Source: Paracoccaceae bacterium (lineage in GTDB: Bacteria > Pseudomonadota > Alphaproteobacteria > Rhodobacterales > Rhodobacteraceae). From it: a DNA stretch of 64,000 nucleotides. The notes under the pieces were generated by a model that was not told where the DNA came from, did no database searches, and was given only the letters and a program-made list of their open reading frames with translations. The position numbers and the translations under genes are program-made. Below, one piece after another: positions 34,460 through 44,023 of the stretch (positions are counted from its first letter, which is position 1; every line of letters starts with the position of its first letter). The stretch covers positions 62,001 through 126,000 of the forward strand of contig WLWX01000001.1 of assembly GCA_012103375.1 (NCBI GenBank). Reading direction: 5' to 3'.

Positions 34460-36415
34460 ATGCGCGTTTTTCTTCTGGCGGTCCTCGCCCTTGGCGCTAT
34501 TGCGCTGCCGGCCATCGCGCAGGATCGGACGATCCAGGATGTGCTGCAAGAGCACCGCGCGCTCATCGAAAAAAGCTCTCGCAAGACCATCGAGCCGGCA
34601 ATTACCGCACTGGCGAGCAGTGGCACGCCTCAGGCGCAGAACGTGCTGCAGAAGTGGCAGGCCAAGGAGATGTGGCAGCGCAAGGAGGACGGGCTGTTCT
34701 TCTACGGGGTTGAAGGCGATGACAAACAGGTCGCGCTGTTTGACTTCGAGGATGGCGCCGATGTTGCAGTGCTGACCAAGAACGACCTGAAACAACTCAA
34801 ACCCAACAGCGGCATTCGCGCGATGATCGGTGCAGCACTCGTGCAATTCCAGCTATCCGATCCCGATCCCGAGCGTCGCCGCGCTGCACTTCTGGCAATC
34901 CAGCGCGATCCCGAAGCCAGCCATCTGGCACCGCTGCGCGCGTCGGTCGAGACCGAAAAAAACCCGGTGCTGCGCGCCAGCAAAGAGCGTCTGCGCCAGT
35001 TGCTGACCATCGGCTACGACTCCGACGAAGCCAAGCGCATCGCGGCAATCGAGGGGACCTCGGGCTGCATTTCGCTGGACCTGCGGGCAACTCTGAACCC
35101 GCTGGTCGAAACCCGGCGTATGGTGGTCGCGGGCGACCCGCCCGAGAACGTAAACATCGCCCGCGTTCTGAAACCCGGAAGCGCAGAATTGTCCGAAGAT
35201 GACGCTTACGCTCTGTTGGCCGACGCAGGCCTCGCTCCGCCGCGCGTAACGGATGCCGATATTCGCGCCGCCCTGTCCGAGAATATTGACAGCGGGCGGG
35301 TCGGAGGGGTGCCGGTCGCCGGACTGTCGTTACCGGACGCACGCTCCACGGCCTATGCCACATTGGCAGCCGCAGGTGCGGTGCCACCGCTGGTCACCCA
35401 AGCCGACATGGCCAATGCCTTTGCCACGCATACGTTCCTGGATGCCTACGCCGACCCGTCGCCCGCCGTCACCGCTGCCGCCGAGGCGGCGCTTGCCGCT
35501 ATCGGCACCAATGTTGCGATCAACCAGACGATTGACCTGACGCTCGACGCACTGTCGCTGGCCTCGATCTTCTTTCTTGCGGCCATCGGGCTCGCCATCA
35601 CCTTCGGTGTCATGGGCGTCATCAACATGGCCCATGGAGAGTTCATCATGATGGGCGCCTACACCGGCTATGTCGTGCAACTTCTGATCCCCAGCTATAC
35701 CGTCTCGATCATCGTCGCCCTGCCAATGGCCTTTGCCGTTACCTTCGTCGCCGGCGTCGCGATGGAGCGGTTGGTGATCCGGCACCTCTACAACCGCCCG
35801 CTCGAGACCCTTCTGGCGACCTTCGGGATTTCCATCGCCTTGCAGCAGATAGCCAAGAACGTGTTCGGAACGCAGGCGCGTCCGCTGACCTCGCCCGCCT
35901 GGCTGGACGGGGCCTGGGTGCTGAATGACGTGGTCAGCATCAGTTACATCCGCATCGCAATCTTCGTGCTGGCGCTGATCTTTCTTGGCGTCTTCCTGTT
36001 CATCATGAAACGCACCCGCATGGGTCTTGAAACCCGTGCCGTCACCCAGAGCCCGCGCATGGCCGCCAGCATGGGGATCAACCCGGACCGGGTGAACATG
36101 CTGACCTTCGGTCTCGGCTCGGGCATTGCCGGGGTCGCTGGCGTGGCAATCGGGTTGTTCGCCAAGGTCACAAGCGAGCTTGGCAGCGACTACATCGTGC
36201 AAAGCTTCATGACCGTGGTCGTTGGTGGCGTCGGCAATATCTGGGGCACTCTAGCCGGGGCCGTGATGATCGGATTTCTGCAAAAAGGCATCGAGTGGGC
36301 CAACCCCGGCAACACGCTTGCGGCGCAAACCTACATGATCGTTTTCATCATCATTTTCATTCAGTTCCGGCCACGTGGCATCATCGCCCTCAAAGGCCGG
36401 GCGGCGGGGGATTAG
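34460..36415 (+). CDS. urtB: Urea ABC transporter permease UrtB
   Basis: About 651 residues, long for a LivH-type permease, as is characteristic of UrtB. A signal peptide (MRVFLLAVLALGAIALPAIA) leads to a periplasmic N-terminal domain of about 350 residues (TIQDVLQEHRALIEKSS onward). The membrane permease domain starts at about 360 with LTFGVMGVINMAHGEF-like sequence (ITFGVMGVINMAHGEFIMMG) and contains the coupling helix region ATFGISIALQQIAKNVFG. A start at ATG 34442, six codons earlier, is equally readable. Lies three bases before urtC. Confidence 0.94.
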   Translation: MRVFLLAVLALGAIALPAIAQDRTIQDVLQEHRALIEKSSRKTIEPAITALASSGTPQAQNVLQKWQAKEMWQRKEDGLFFYGVEGDDKQVALFDFEDGADVAVLTKNDLKQLKPNSGIRAMIGAALVQFQLSDPDPERRRAALLAIQRDPEASHLAPLRASVETEKNPVLRASKERLRQLLTIGYDSDEAKRIAAIEGTSGCISLDLRATLNPLVETRRMVVAGDPPENVNIARVLKPGSAELSEDDAYALLADAGLAPPRVTDADIRAALSENIDSGRVGGVPVAGLSLPDARSTAYATLAAAGAVPPLVTQADMANAFATHTFLDAYADPSPAVTAAAEAALAAIGTNVAINQTIDLTLDALSLASIFFLAAIGLAITFGVMGVINMAHGEFIMMGAYTGYVVQLLIPSYTVSIIVALPMAFAVTFVAGVAMERLVIRHLYNRPLETLLATFGISIALQQIAKNVFGTQARPLTSPAWLDGAWVLNDVVSISYIRIAIFVLALIFLGVFLFIMKRTRMGLETRAVTQSPRMAASMGINPDRVNMLTFGLGSGIAGVAGVAIGLFAKVTSELGSDYIVQSFMTVVVGGVGNIWGTLAGAVMIGFLQKGIEWANPGNTLAAQTYMIVFIIIFIQFRPRGIIALKGRAAGD

Positions 36416-36418
36416 GAC

Positions 36419-37651
36419 ATGGCGCGCAGTTTCATCTTCAAAAACCCTTCGGTGTTGATCTTTCTTGGCTGTCTGGCCCTGTTCACACTGGTCGTGACAG
36501 TCATGTCCGAGGCGGCCGGCCCCGGCCTGATCTCGACCAGTTTCATCAAGACCCTCGGCAAGACCCTGTGCCTGTGTCTTGTGGCCATCGCGATGGATCT
36601 GATCTGGGGCTATTGCGGCATCCTGTCCCTTGGTCACATCGCGTTCTTCGGTCTTGGCGGCTATATGATCGGCATGTGGCTGATGTACGCGCGGACCCGT
36701 GACATCGTTGTCGCCTCGTTGGCCAACGCCGAAATTCCACCGACAGATCAGGAGGTTGTGGACGCCATCGGCACGCAGATTTTTGGTGTGGTTGGCAGCA
36801 ACGAATTCCCGGTGATCTGGATGTTCGCGCATAGCCTGACGCTGCAGCTGATTCTGGTGGTTCTGGTCCCCGGTTTTCTTGCACTGGTCTTCGGCTGGCT
36901 GGCGTTCCGCAGCCGGGTGACAGGGGTTTACCTGTCGATCCTGACACAGGCGATGACGTTGGCGCTGGCGCTGTATCTGTTCCAGAACGAAAGTGGGCTG
37001 AGGGGCAACAACGGGCTTTCGGGCTTGCAAAACCTGCCGGGCGCTGCAGCGATACCGCAATCGACGATATCGCTGTGGTTCTTCTGGGCAAGCGCGCTGG
37101 CCCTGTTGCTGGGGTATCTGGTGGCAGCCTGGGTCGTCTCGGGCAAGTTTGGCAATGTGATCCGCGCGATCCGCGATGATGAGGCGCGGATGCGGTTCCT
37201 TGGTTATTCGGTCGAAAGCTACAAACTGTTCGTCTTCGTGCTGACCGCCGTGATCGCCGCCATTGCAGGGGCGCTTTATTACCCCCAGGCCGGGATCATC
37301 AACCCGGCCGAGATCGCGCCCATTGCCTCGATTTACCTCGCGGTCTGGGTGGCGATCGGCGGGCGCGGGCGGCTTTACGGAGCGGTCATCGGTGCGGCGT
37401 TGGTCAGCCTGGTGTCGACCTGGTTCACCAGCGGTCAGGTTCCTGCCGTGCCGCTTGGGTTCTACACGATAAACTGGGTGGACTGGTGGCAGGTCGTTCT
37501 TGGGCTGTCGTTCGTTCTGGTCACCATGTACGCACCAAAAGGGATTGGCGGCCTATTCGACCTGCTGAACGGGCGCCTTGCGCCAAATCGACACGGCGCC
37601 GACCTTGGCCCCGATCAGGGATCGCTTCGCGAGCGCGAGGCCCAGCAATGA
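36419..37651 (+). CDS. urtC: Urea ABC transporter permease UrtC
   Basis: 410 residues, LivM-type permease with about ten membrane segments. Diagnostic stretches: DLIWGYCGILSLGHIAFFG at about 60-78, FRSRVTGVYLSILTQAMT, and the coupling-helix region IRAIRDDEARMRFLGY. The stop overlaps the urtD start (ATGA). Partner of UrtB. Confidence 0.95.
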   Translation: MARSFIFKNPSVLIFLGCLALFTLVVTVMSEAAGPGLISTSFIKTLGKTLCLCLVAIAMDLIWGYCGILSLGHIAFFGLGGYMIGMWLMYARTRDIVVASLANAEIPPTDQEVVDAIGTQIFGVVGSNEFPVIWMFAHSLTLQLILVVLVPGFLALVFGWLAFRSRVTGVYLSILTQAMTLALALYLFQNESGLRGNNGLSGLQNLPGAAAIPQSTISLWFFWASALALLLGYLVAAWVVSGKFGNVIRAIRDDEARMRFLGYSVESYKLFVFVLTAVIAAIAGALYYPQAGIINPAEIAPIASIYLAVWVAIGGRGRLYGAVIGAALVSLVSTWFTSGQVPAVPLGFYTINWVDWWQVVLGLSFVLVTMYAPKGIGGLFDLLNGRLAPNRHGADLGPDQGSLREREAQQ

Positions 37652-38388
37652 GCGTGCTGCTGGAAGTCTCGGGGGTGTCGGTCTCGTTCGACGGGTTCAA
37701 AGCGATCAACAACCTGTCATTCCAGATCGGCCCAGCCGAGATGCGCGCGATTATCGGGCCAAACGGGGCTGGAAAAACCACCTTCATGGACATTGTCACC
37801 GGCAAAACGAAACCCAACGAAGGTCGCGTTGTCTGGGGCGAGAAATCCGCTTCGCTTCTGAATATGTCCGAAGCGAAAATCGCGCAGGCCGGCGTGGGGC
37901 GCAAATTCCAGCGCCCGACCGTGTTCGAGGATCAGAGCGTTTTTGACAACCTGCTGCTGGCATTGAAAAAAAAGCGCGGTCCGTTGTCGGTTCTGTTCTA
38001 CCGGCGCAGCGAAACCGACGCTGACAAGGTGCGACTGCTGGCGTTGGAAATTGGTTTGACCGATGCCCTTGATCGCAAATCCGGCGAGTTGAGCCACGGG
38101 CAAAAGCAGTGGCTGGAGATCGGAATGCTGTTGGCGCAGGAACCGAAACTGCTTTTGGTTGATGAGCCTGCGGCGGGGATGACTCCTGAGGAACGCGAGC
38201 ATACCACCAGCATTCTGGTGAAGGCGGCCAAGACCCGCGCGGTGGTTGTGGTTGAACACGACATGGACTTCGTGCGCCGCCTCAATTGCCGTGTGACGGT
38301 GCTTAATGAAGGGTCGGTTCTGGCCGAGGGCAGCCTTGATCACGTGACCAAGAACCAGGACGTCATTGATGTCTATTTGGGGCGCTGA
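37648..38388 (+). CDS. urtD: Urea ABC transporter ATP-binding protein UrtD
   Basis: 246 residues from ATG 37648, the start coupled to the urtC stop; an open extension upstream lies inside urtC. LivG-type ATPase with Walker A IGPNGAGKTTFMD, signature LSHGQKQWLEIGMLLA (a family variant of LSGGQ) and Walker B LLLVDEPAAGM, then the switch His in VVVEHDMDFV. Energises urea import with UrtE. Confidence 0.96.
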   Translation: MSVLLEVSGVSVSFDGFKAINNLSFQIGPAEMRAIIGPNGAGKTTFMDIVTGKTKPNEGRVVWGEKSASLLNMSEAKIAQAGVGRKFQRPTVFEDQSVFDNLLLALKKKRGPLSVLFYRRSETDADKVRLLALEIGLTDALDRKSGELSHGQKQWLEIGMLLAQEPKLLLVDEPAAGMTPEEREHTTSILVKAAKTRAVVVVEHDMDFVRRLNCRVTVLNEGSVLAEGSLDHVTKNQDVIDVYLGR

Positions 38389-38391
38389 GCG

Positions 38392-39087
38392 ATGTTGAAC
38401 GTCGAAAACCTGTCGCTGCACTATGGCAGTTCGCAAATCCTCTATGACATTTCATTCCAGGCGCAATTGGGCCAGGTCACCTGCGTGATGGGCACCAACG
38501 GTGTCGGCAAGACCAGCCTGCTGAAGGCAATTTCTGGCACGCATCCGCGATCTTCCGGATCGATTTCGATCGATCAGCAATCGGTCGGCAAAGCGTCGGC
38601 ACATCGTATGGCAAAACTGGGCATCGGCTATGTGCCCCAAGGGCGCGATGTGTTCCCTTTGCTGAGTGTCAAAGAAAACCTGGAGACAGGGTTCGCCTGC
38701 TTAGGCCCCGCCGCGCGTGTGATCCCGGATGAGATTTTCGAGCTGTTTCCAGTCCTGAAAGAAATGCTCAGCCGGCGCGGCGGCGACTTGTCGGGCGGAC
38801 AACAGCAACAACTGTCGATCGCCCGAGCGCTGATCACGAAACCAAAGCTGCTGCTGCTGGATGAACCGACCGAGGGCATTCAGCCCAACATCATCCAACA
38901 GATCGGCCGGGTAATTGCGCATTTGCGCGACAAGGGCGACATGGCGATCATACTTGTTGAGCAGTACTTCGATTTCGCGGTCGAGCATGCCGATCATTAC
39001 GTCATCATGCGTCGTGGCCGTGTCATCCGAACAGGTCGCAAATCCGACATTTCGAGAGAAGAAATCCTTGATGCGGTATCTGTTTGA
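38392..39087 (+). CDS. urtE: Urea ABC transporter ATP-binding protein UrtE
   Basis: 231 residues, LivF-type ATPase. Walker A MGTNGVGKTSLLKA, signature LSGGQQQQLSIARALI, Walker B LLLLDEPTEGIQPNII and the switch His replaced by Gln-rich VEQYFDFA as in LivF proteins. Starts three bases after urtD. End of the transporter operon. Confidence 0.96.
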   Translation: MLNVENLSLHYGSSQILYDISFQAQLGQVTCVMGTNGVGKTSLLKAISGTHPRSSGSISIDQQSVGKASAHRMAKLGIGYVPQGRDVFPLLSVKENLETGFACLGPAARVIPDEIFELFPVLKEMLSRRGGDLSGGQQQQLSIARALITKPKLLLLDEPTEGIQPNIIQQIGRVIAHLRDKGDMAIILVEQYFDFAVEHADHYVIMRRGRVIRTGRKSDISREEILDAVSV

Positions 39088-39492
39088 GTGATTTCGGCGG
39101 AACGCATGGAATCCCTACGTCAGTGATAATTTCATGTCTGCCCGCAGCGTATCGGCATAGGTAGCAGACAGCTGCAAGCAATGACCGGTTCGCACCGATG
39201 CTGCATTTCGCGGCGATTGCGGCAAAACCGAAGCGGCCATTGGCTTCGCGAAGACCAACGTCGGCAGAGTCCGCGCCCTTAATGTTGATCCAGCGCGCAG
39301 CGAAAAGGCGGTTCCGGTTTGGTGACTTTCGACGGGCCTGAACGGCTGCATCGGTGACCTGGGCTGCGATGCGGCGAAGCAAGTGCCGCAACTGCGAACA
39401 GATGCTGCGCCAGCGAAGCCGGAAAATCCAATGACGGCTCTGTCCGCACCTTGTTTGTCGATCCTGAGCGCAGCGAAGGTTCGGTTTGGATT
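39088..39492. other. Intergenic stretch with degenerate repeats, no gene
   Basis: About 405 bases. No frame resembles a protein. Imperfect direct repeats are visible: GATCCAGCGCGCAGCGAAAA (39287) and GATCCTGAGCGCAGCGAAGG (39460), each followed by TTC-CGGTTTGG-like sequence, and GAACCGGTCATT (minus strand near 39185) recurs at about 25640. It looks like an eroded intergenic repeat family rather than coding DNA. Confidence 0.4.
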
Positions 39493-41027
39493 GATTCTGT
39501 GGAAAAACAACGTGTTGCGGGCGCAGAAAGTAGCGATTTGAACATAGCGCGAGCGCCTTTCTGATCAGGCTTTGCGCGTTTGCTGCGGTGCAGGAAAGAT
39601 CTTTGCCAGTTTGCGAAGGTTTTGGGCAGTGGCGGCGAGCAGGAATTCGTCATTTGCGCCGCATGGTCCACGTAATCGGAGCCGTCCCAGGCCGAGAATG
39701 CGCTTGAGGTGGGCAAAGAGCATTTCGACCTTCTTCCGGAGCTTCACCGAGATCTTGTATTGCGGCGTTTTGGCGATTGCGCGGGCGATGTCGCGAGCGT
39801 CCTCATGTTCCTCACGGGTGATCTTACGGGCGTCGGCATTCGGGCAGCACTTCGGCTTGGAAGGACAGGATTGGCAGGTGTGCTTCAGCGCTTGGTACTT
39901 GGCCACGCCCTTGCCGGTTGGGCCGCGATTGGGGTCGGAGTAGTTTCGGCGGAACTGCTTCAGAGCCTCGCCTTCCGGGCAGATGTATTGATTGTTCTCG
40001 GCATCCCATTCGAAGTCAGCTCGGGACCAGGTGCCATCGGTGCGCCCGGCTTTGTCGAAGACCGGGATGTGCGGTGCGATCTTTTCACCCACCAGCCATC
40101 CGAGCATGGGTCCCGATCCGTAGGCGGTGTCGGCGATCAGCCGTTCGGGATGAAGATCGAAGCGCTCTTTGGCCCGCTTCAGCATCGTCTTGGTTGACCC
40201 CACCTCGGCTTGACGGATCGACCGTGTCGCTTCCACGTCGACGATGACACCATGATCGGTATCGATGAGATAGTTGTCGGAGTAGGCAAAAAATGCGGGA
40301 CCCTTACGCGCCGCCGTCCACTGGCTGGCTGGGTCGGAATAGGACGTGAACTTTGGCTCGACCGGTGTCGCTGCTCCGAATGCGGCCTCATCCAGAGTGT
40401 CGAGATACTCGCGGACCGCGCGGGGTGCAGCGTCTGCATCGATCCGCGCAATGTCCCATTCTTCCTTTGGCGCAGAGTACTGCTTGTTGGCATCCGCCTC
40501 GATCAAGCTGGCATCGACGGCCAGGCGCTGACCGCTGACGAGACCTTCGGCGATGCATCGCGCGACCGTGGTCTCGAAGAGATGGCGCAGCAGCTCACTC
40601 TCGCGGAACCGACCATGCCGGTTCTTTGAAAAGGTCGAGTGATCCGGCACCCGATCGGCCAGGTCGAGCCGACAAAACCACCTGTACGCGAGGTTCAAGT
40701 GTACCTCTTCACAGAGCCGCCGCTCGGACCGGATGCCGAAGCAGTAACCGACGATCAGCATCCGGATCAGCAGTTCAGGATCGATCGAAGGACGACCGGT
40801 GTGGCTGTAGAAATCGGCAAGATGGGCGCGGATGCTGCTCAGATCGACGAAACGATCAATCGATCGCAGCAGGTGATCTTGCGGGACATGGTCTTCCAGC
40901 GAGAACTCATAGAACAGCGCCGCCTGTGCTTCCTGCCTCGGTCCCATCATGGCTGATCCTCCCGCTTGTTGAGAGGATTGAATCAGCGCCATAGCCCTCG
41001 ATCAAGCAGGAGTTTTTCAACAAAATT
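39493..41027 (-). mobile_element. IS1182-type insertion sequence (apparently complete)
   Basis: Element around the transposase at 39565-40950. The proposed ends are GATTCTGTGGAAAAACAACG (39493-39512) and, inverted at 41008-41027, AATTTTGTTGAAAAACTCCT. Both resemble the 20-base terminal repeat of the MITEs at 42042, 42817 and 44024. The flanking four bases (GATT and GATA) do not form a clean target duplication, so the outer limits are approximate. Confidence 0.7.
39565..40950 (-). CDS. IS1182-type transposase
   Basis: 461 residues from ATG 40950, preceded by GGGAGG. The N-terminal domain (FYEFSLEDHVPQDHLLRSID, GRPSIDPELLIRMLIVGYCF) is typical of IS1182/IS5-like transposases. The DDE domain includes LAVDASLIEADANK (first Asp), LIADTAYGSGPML (second Asp) and the C-terminal RKKVEMLFAHLKRILGLGRLRLRG (Glu), and a Cys cluster (CQSCPSKPKCC) lies between. 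No interruption, so probably active. It could act in trans on the related MITE ends nearby. Confidence 0.9.
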   Translation of the reverse strand: MMGPRQEAQAALFYEFSLEDHVPQDHLLRSIDRFVDLSSIRAHLADFYSHTGRPSIDPELLIRMLIVGYCFGIRSERRLCEEVHLNLAYRWFCRLDLADRVPDHSTFSKNRHGRFRESELLRHLFETTVARCIAEGLVSGQRLAVDASLIEADANKQYSAPKEEWDIARIDADAAPRAVREYLDTLDEAAFGAATPVEPKFTSYSDPASQWTAARKGPAFFAYSDNYLIDTDHGVIVDVEATRSIRQAEVGSTKTMLKRAKERFDLHPERLIADTAYGSGPMLGWLVGEKIAPHIPVFDKAGRTDGTWSRADFEWDAENNQYICPEGEALKQFRRNYSDPNRGPTGKGVAKYQALKHTCQSCPSKPKCCPNADARKITREEHEDARDIARAIAKTPQYKISVKLRKKVEMLFAHLKRILGLGRLRLRGPCGANDEFLLAATAQNLRKLAKIFPAPQQTRKA

Positions 41028-41179
41028 GATACTAACCGGACCTTCACTACGGGCGCAGCTGCGCCAACTGCAACATCAGAAGCTGTCATTTGAGCCGGTT
41101 GCCATGCACTTAAGAGCTGCTTCCTATGAATTCTAACCACTTGGTTCTGTCCCAAGGCTCCATCGCATAAATCGCACAC

Positions 41180-42397
41180 TCAGCTTATCGTTGCCTGTAT
41201 TTTTAAGCTCCCTTTAGGCGGGCTGGACAACAGAATATTGGAGACACCTTCCAAAGGCATGCGATGCGACACGACGCGGCTGATATCCGGACCGAAAGCG
41301 GCGATCGTTTCGAGTGCTTGCGGGATGTTGTGGTTCAACGAATGAGAGCCGGCGAATGTCAATTGACGGCGGAACACCTCGAATGGGGACACTTCGATGC
41401 GTGCGTCAGATGGGCAGACGCCGAAGAACAGGCCTTTCGCGCCGTTGGCCATGTAGTTTGCCAGATTGCCCGCGACCGCAGGAACGCCGGTAGCATCCAC
41501 GACCAGATCAACCCCGTAGTGCAAGGCCGCCAATTCAGAGGATCCGGAAGCCACGATTTCAAAACCAAAACTTGCCGCCAGTTCCAGTCGAGCATCATCA
41601 ATATCGGTGAACACAATGTCAGGCACATTGTGGGCGCTCAACGCCATGGCCAACAGTAAGCCCATCGGACCGGCTCCGAAAATCAGTGCATTGTCCGTTA
41701 TTGAGGAACGCACGGCATCAAGCCCGTTTAGGACGCATCCCATCGGTTCGCACAAGGCGGCTATGCTGAAGTCTATGTCGCCGATCCGGTGAAGCGCGGA
41801 TGCTTTGACCCGACTGAACTCGGCAAAGCCTCCGCTTTCGGTTACGCCATACGCGCCGAGGGAGTCGCACAAATGGGCCCAGCCGCGTAGGCAGGCGCGG
41901 CACGTTCCACATTCGAGGTTTGGGTCAACAACGACCCGGTCCCCAACGGTAAGACCTGTGACGCCGGGCCCGACATCAGCCACCACACCAGCGTATTCGT
42001 GACCCGGAACCACAGGAAATGCTGACGTTCCGTAATTGGCCGATTGTGTTGAAAAACTCCGTTTTAGGGCCTGAACGATGATTTTTCTTTCCATGCAGCC
42101 CGATCCTAAATTTTTGGCGCGGGGGTCGGCCCAAATCGCCTACATGCGCTCACGCGCAGCCATGCGCTGTCTCGTGGTCAAAGCTTTCCGACTATTTCGC
42201 TTCATAGGTTTTCGCAAGAAATCCGCGACGCTCTGATTTCGGAGTTTTTCAACACAATCGGCCTTCAGCACTTCGAAATCTGTGTGGCAGAGTCCGCTTG
42301 CCTTGACTGCGATCACCACTTCGCCGTTGCCCGCAACGGGATCGGGAAGGCTTGCGCAGGTGACTTCACCACGAGCGGGAAAAATTATTGCTTTCAT
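41180..42397 (-). pseudogene. Zinc-dependent alcohol/polyol dehydrogenase, interrupted by MITE copy A
   Basis: Medium-chain dehydrogenase. The N-terminal 46 codons (42397-42260, MKAIIFPARGEVT to CHTDFEVLKA, with AAGGA before the ATG) contain the catalytic-zinc Cys-His. The rest (42037-41180) resumes with NYGTSAFPVVPGHEYAGVV and has the structural-zinc Cys set (CGTCRACLRGWAHLC) and Rossmann motif FGAGPMGLLL. Removing the 218-bp element and one GGCC restores a continuous 331-codon frame. The insertion keeps the frame but brings stop codons. Likely sorbitol/polyol dehydrogenase, given the neighbours. Confidence 0.85.
42042..42259. mobile_element. MITE copy A (218 bp)
   Basis: Non-autonomous element with perfect 20-bp terminal inverted repeats (GATTGTGTTGAAAAACTCCG), flanked by a GGCC direct repeat (42038-42041 and 42260-42263). 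No coding capacity of its own. By eye identical to copies B and C over the full 218 bp. Inserted in the alcohol dehydrogenase gene. Confidence 0.92.
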
Positions 42398-42410
42398 AGC
42401 CGCGTCCTTT

Positions 42411-42661
42411 TCAGTGATAACCGTACAAATACTTGTTCAAAGAAGCGCTCAAACCATCCGCCCAAATTATCTGCAACCAGCCCTCAAAGGCATCAGCGAA
42501 ACGCGGTTCATCGATTAGATTTCCGCATAATTTGTGTTGTCCCAGCCACGCGCAGGGTTGGTCGCTGGCGGCTTTCGCAACTTTGATCAGGGCGAGCGGT
42601 CATAGCTTGGGCATAGGATCGGATCAGGCAGGTCGCGCAGTGTGGCGTTGGATAATTTCAT
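42411..42661 (-). pseudogene. Mannitol dehydrogenase-family remnant with internal deletion
   Basis: Starts at ATG 42661 overlapping the gatZ stop and reads MKLSNATLRDLPDPILCPSY, the characteristic N-terminus of mannitol-2-dehydrogenase-type polyol dehydrogenases, then stops after about 24 codons. A second frame on the same strand, ending at the TGA 42411-42413, reads ALIKVAKAASDQPCAWLGQ and later EPRFADAFEGWLQIIWADGL, which fits the C-terminus of the same family. A normal gene is about 1.4 kb; only about 250 bases remain, so over 1 kb was deleted between the two parts. Confidence 0.7.
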
Positions 42662-43933
42662 CGCGTGGGTTTTCGGTCTGACGATGGCGGGCAGCCAAAG
42701 CCACATGCCGCGTAGTATCTTGAAACCGCTTTGCACACATGAGTGTCCAGAAGCGTGCGGATGTCGCCGGAGGTTTCGTCAAATTCAAGTCCGCCGAAGG
42801 CCTGCGTTACAAGCCGATTGTGTTGAAAAACTCCGTTTTAGGGCCTGAACGATGATTTTTCTTTCCATGCAGCCCGATCCTAAATTTTTGGCGCGGGGGT
42901 CGGCCCAAATCGCCTACATGCGCTCACGCGCAGCCATGCGCTGTCTCGTGGTCAAAGCTTTCCGACTATTTCGCTTCATAGGTTTTCGCAAGAAATCCGC
43001 GACGCTCTGATTTCGGAGTTTTTCAACACAATCAGCCCATTGGGGACGTCTGCTGCGACGAGATTGTTGAGAAGCAGGTCAACGGCGTCGCGCACGGGCG
43101 CTTCTTGCCAAAAATAACGAATCCGATCACTAAAGCTGAAATGGCGTTGCAACGCGATGTCCGTTGGTGTTCCAGCATAGTAGCCGTCCCAGTGCGCGGG
43201 CGCATTGTCCATTGCTTCGTCGAGCACGCCGATGATCCCAGATACCGTCTTTGGACAAACCCTATCTTCGATTGCAGCCAATGCAAAAACCGCCTCGCGA
43301 AACCGGAAAGTCAGTTCCGGTCCGACCTTGAGGAAGAAGACGTGACGCTCGACAAGTTGGGCGAGGCTGGATGTAGGCTGATAATCAGTTGAATGACCTT
43401 CGAAGGTCAAACGCGGGTGCCGGTTAATCGCTGCGACAAGATCAACTGCCGCGGCAGGATCGAACTGACGAACAGAGCTGTGGCTGAAATCTACCCCGGG
43501 CTGCGTCACAACTGAGACGACGCGCTCCCACGCACCTTCTAAGCCTTCTTTGCGGAAGGCGGATTCATGCGTTTGGATGGTTTCATCCAACCGTTCTGGT
43601 GTCGTGATTTGGAGATCCTGCATATCGTCGGTCTCGCCCCCAGGTACGGGAACTTCGGATCCGATAACGTAGATCAATTTTGACGGATCTGGCGCATAGT
43701 CTTCCGCAATTCTGCACAGGCGTGCAGCTCTTTCCGCGATGTCCGAAAAGCTCGGGCGCGGTTCGCCGCCGCAGGCCATACTTGCGTCTAGATGTATCTT
43801 CTGAAAACCCGCTTCGACATAGCTGCGCACCAACGTCTCGGCTTGCTACCTGAGTAACGTTGCGTGCGGCAATTCGCTGAGCGACGTTTTTCAGGCCACT
43901 TGCTTTTGGAATGTTGAAGTTCGGGATCTCCAA
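42658..43933 (-). pseudogene. Tagatose-bisphosphate aldolase accessory subunit (GatZ/KbaZ), deleted internally and interrupted by MITE copy B
   Basis: The main part (43845-43035) reads VRSYVEAGFQKIHLDASM, YVIGSEVPVPGGE and FEGHSTDYQP, all matching GatZ/KbaZ. The C-terminus continues beyond the MITE as NGLVTQAFGGLEFDETSGD to RYYAACGFG and stops at 42658. The element plus its AGCC duplication adds 222 bases in frame but introduces stops. About 90-115 N-terminal residues are missing: a short frame from TTG 43933 (MEIPNFNIPKAS) joins out of frame just before 43845. The subunit normally supports GatY/KbaY in tagatose-1,6-bisphosphate cleavage. Confidence 0.8.
42817..43034. mobile_element. MITE copy B (218 bp)
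   Basis: Same sequence and terminal repeats as copy A, flanked by AGCC on both sides (42813-42816 and 43035-43038). Inserted near the 3' end of the gatZ remnant. Confidence 0.92.
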
Positions 43934-44023
43934 CTTATGAAGACACAGCGCGATGTCCCGTGAACCGCTTCAGGGATGCCACAGCGCAATATTCGATAAA
44001 CTATTGAAAGGCAGGTTAGTGCA

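Noticed and set aside
39115..39510. Minus-strand frame of 131 codons after urtE
   Set aside because: Ser/Ala/Arg-rich with no match to a family and reads across the proposed IS1182 end and eroded repeats.
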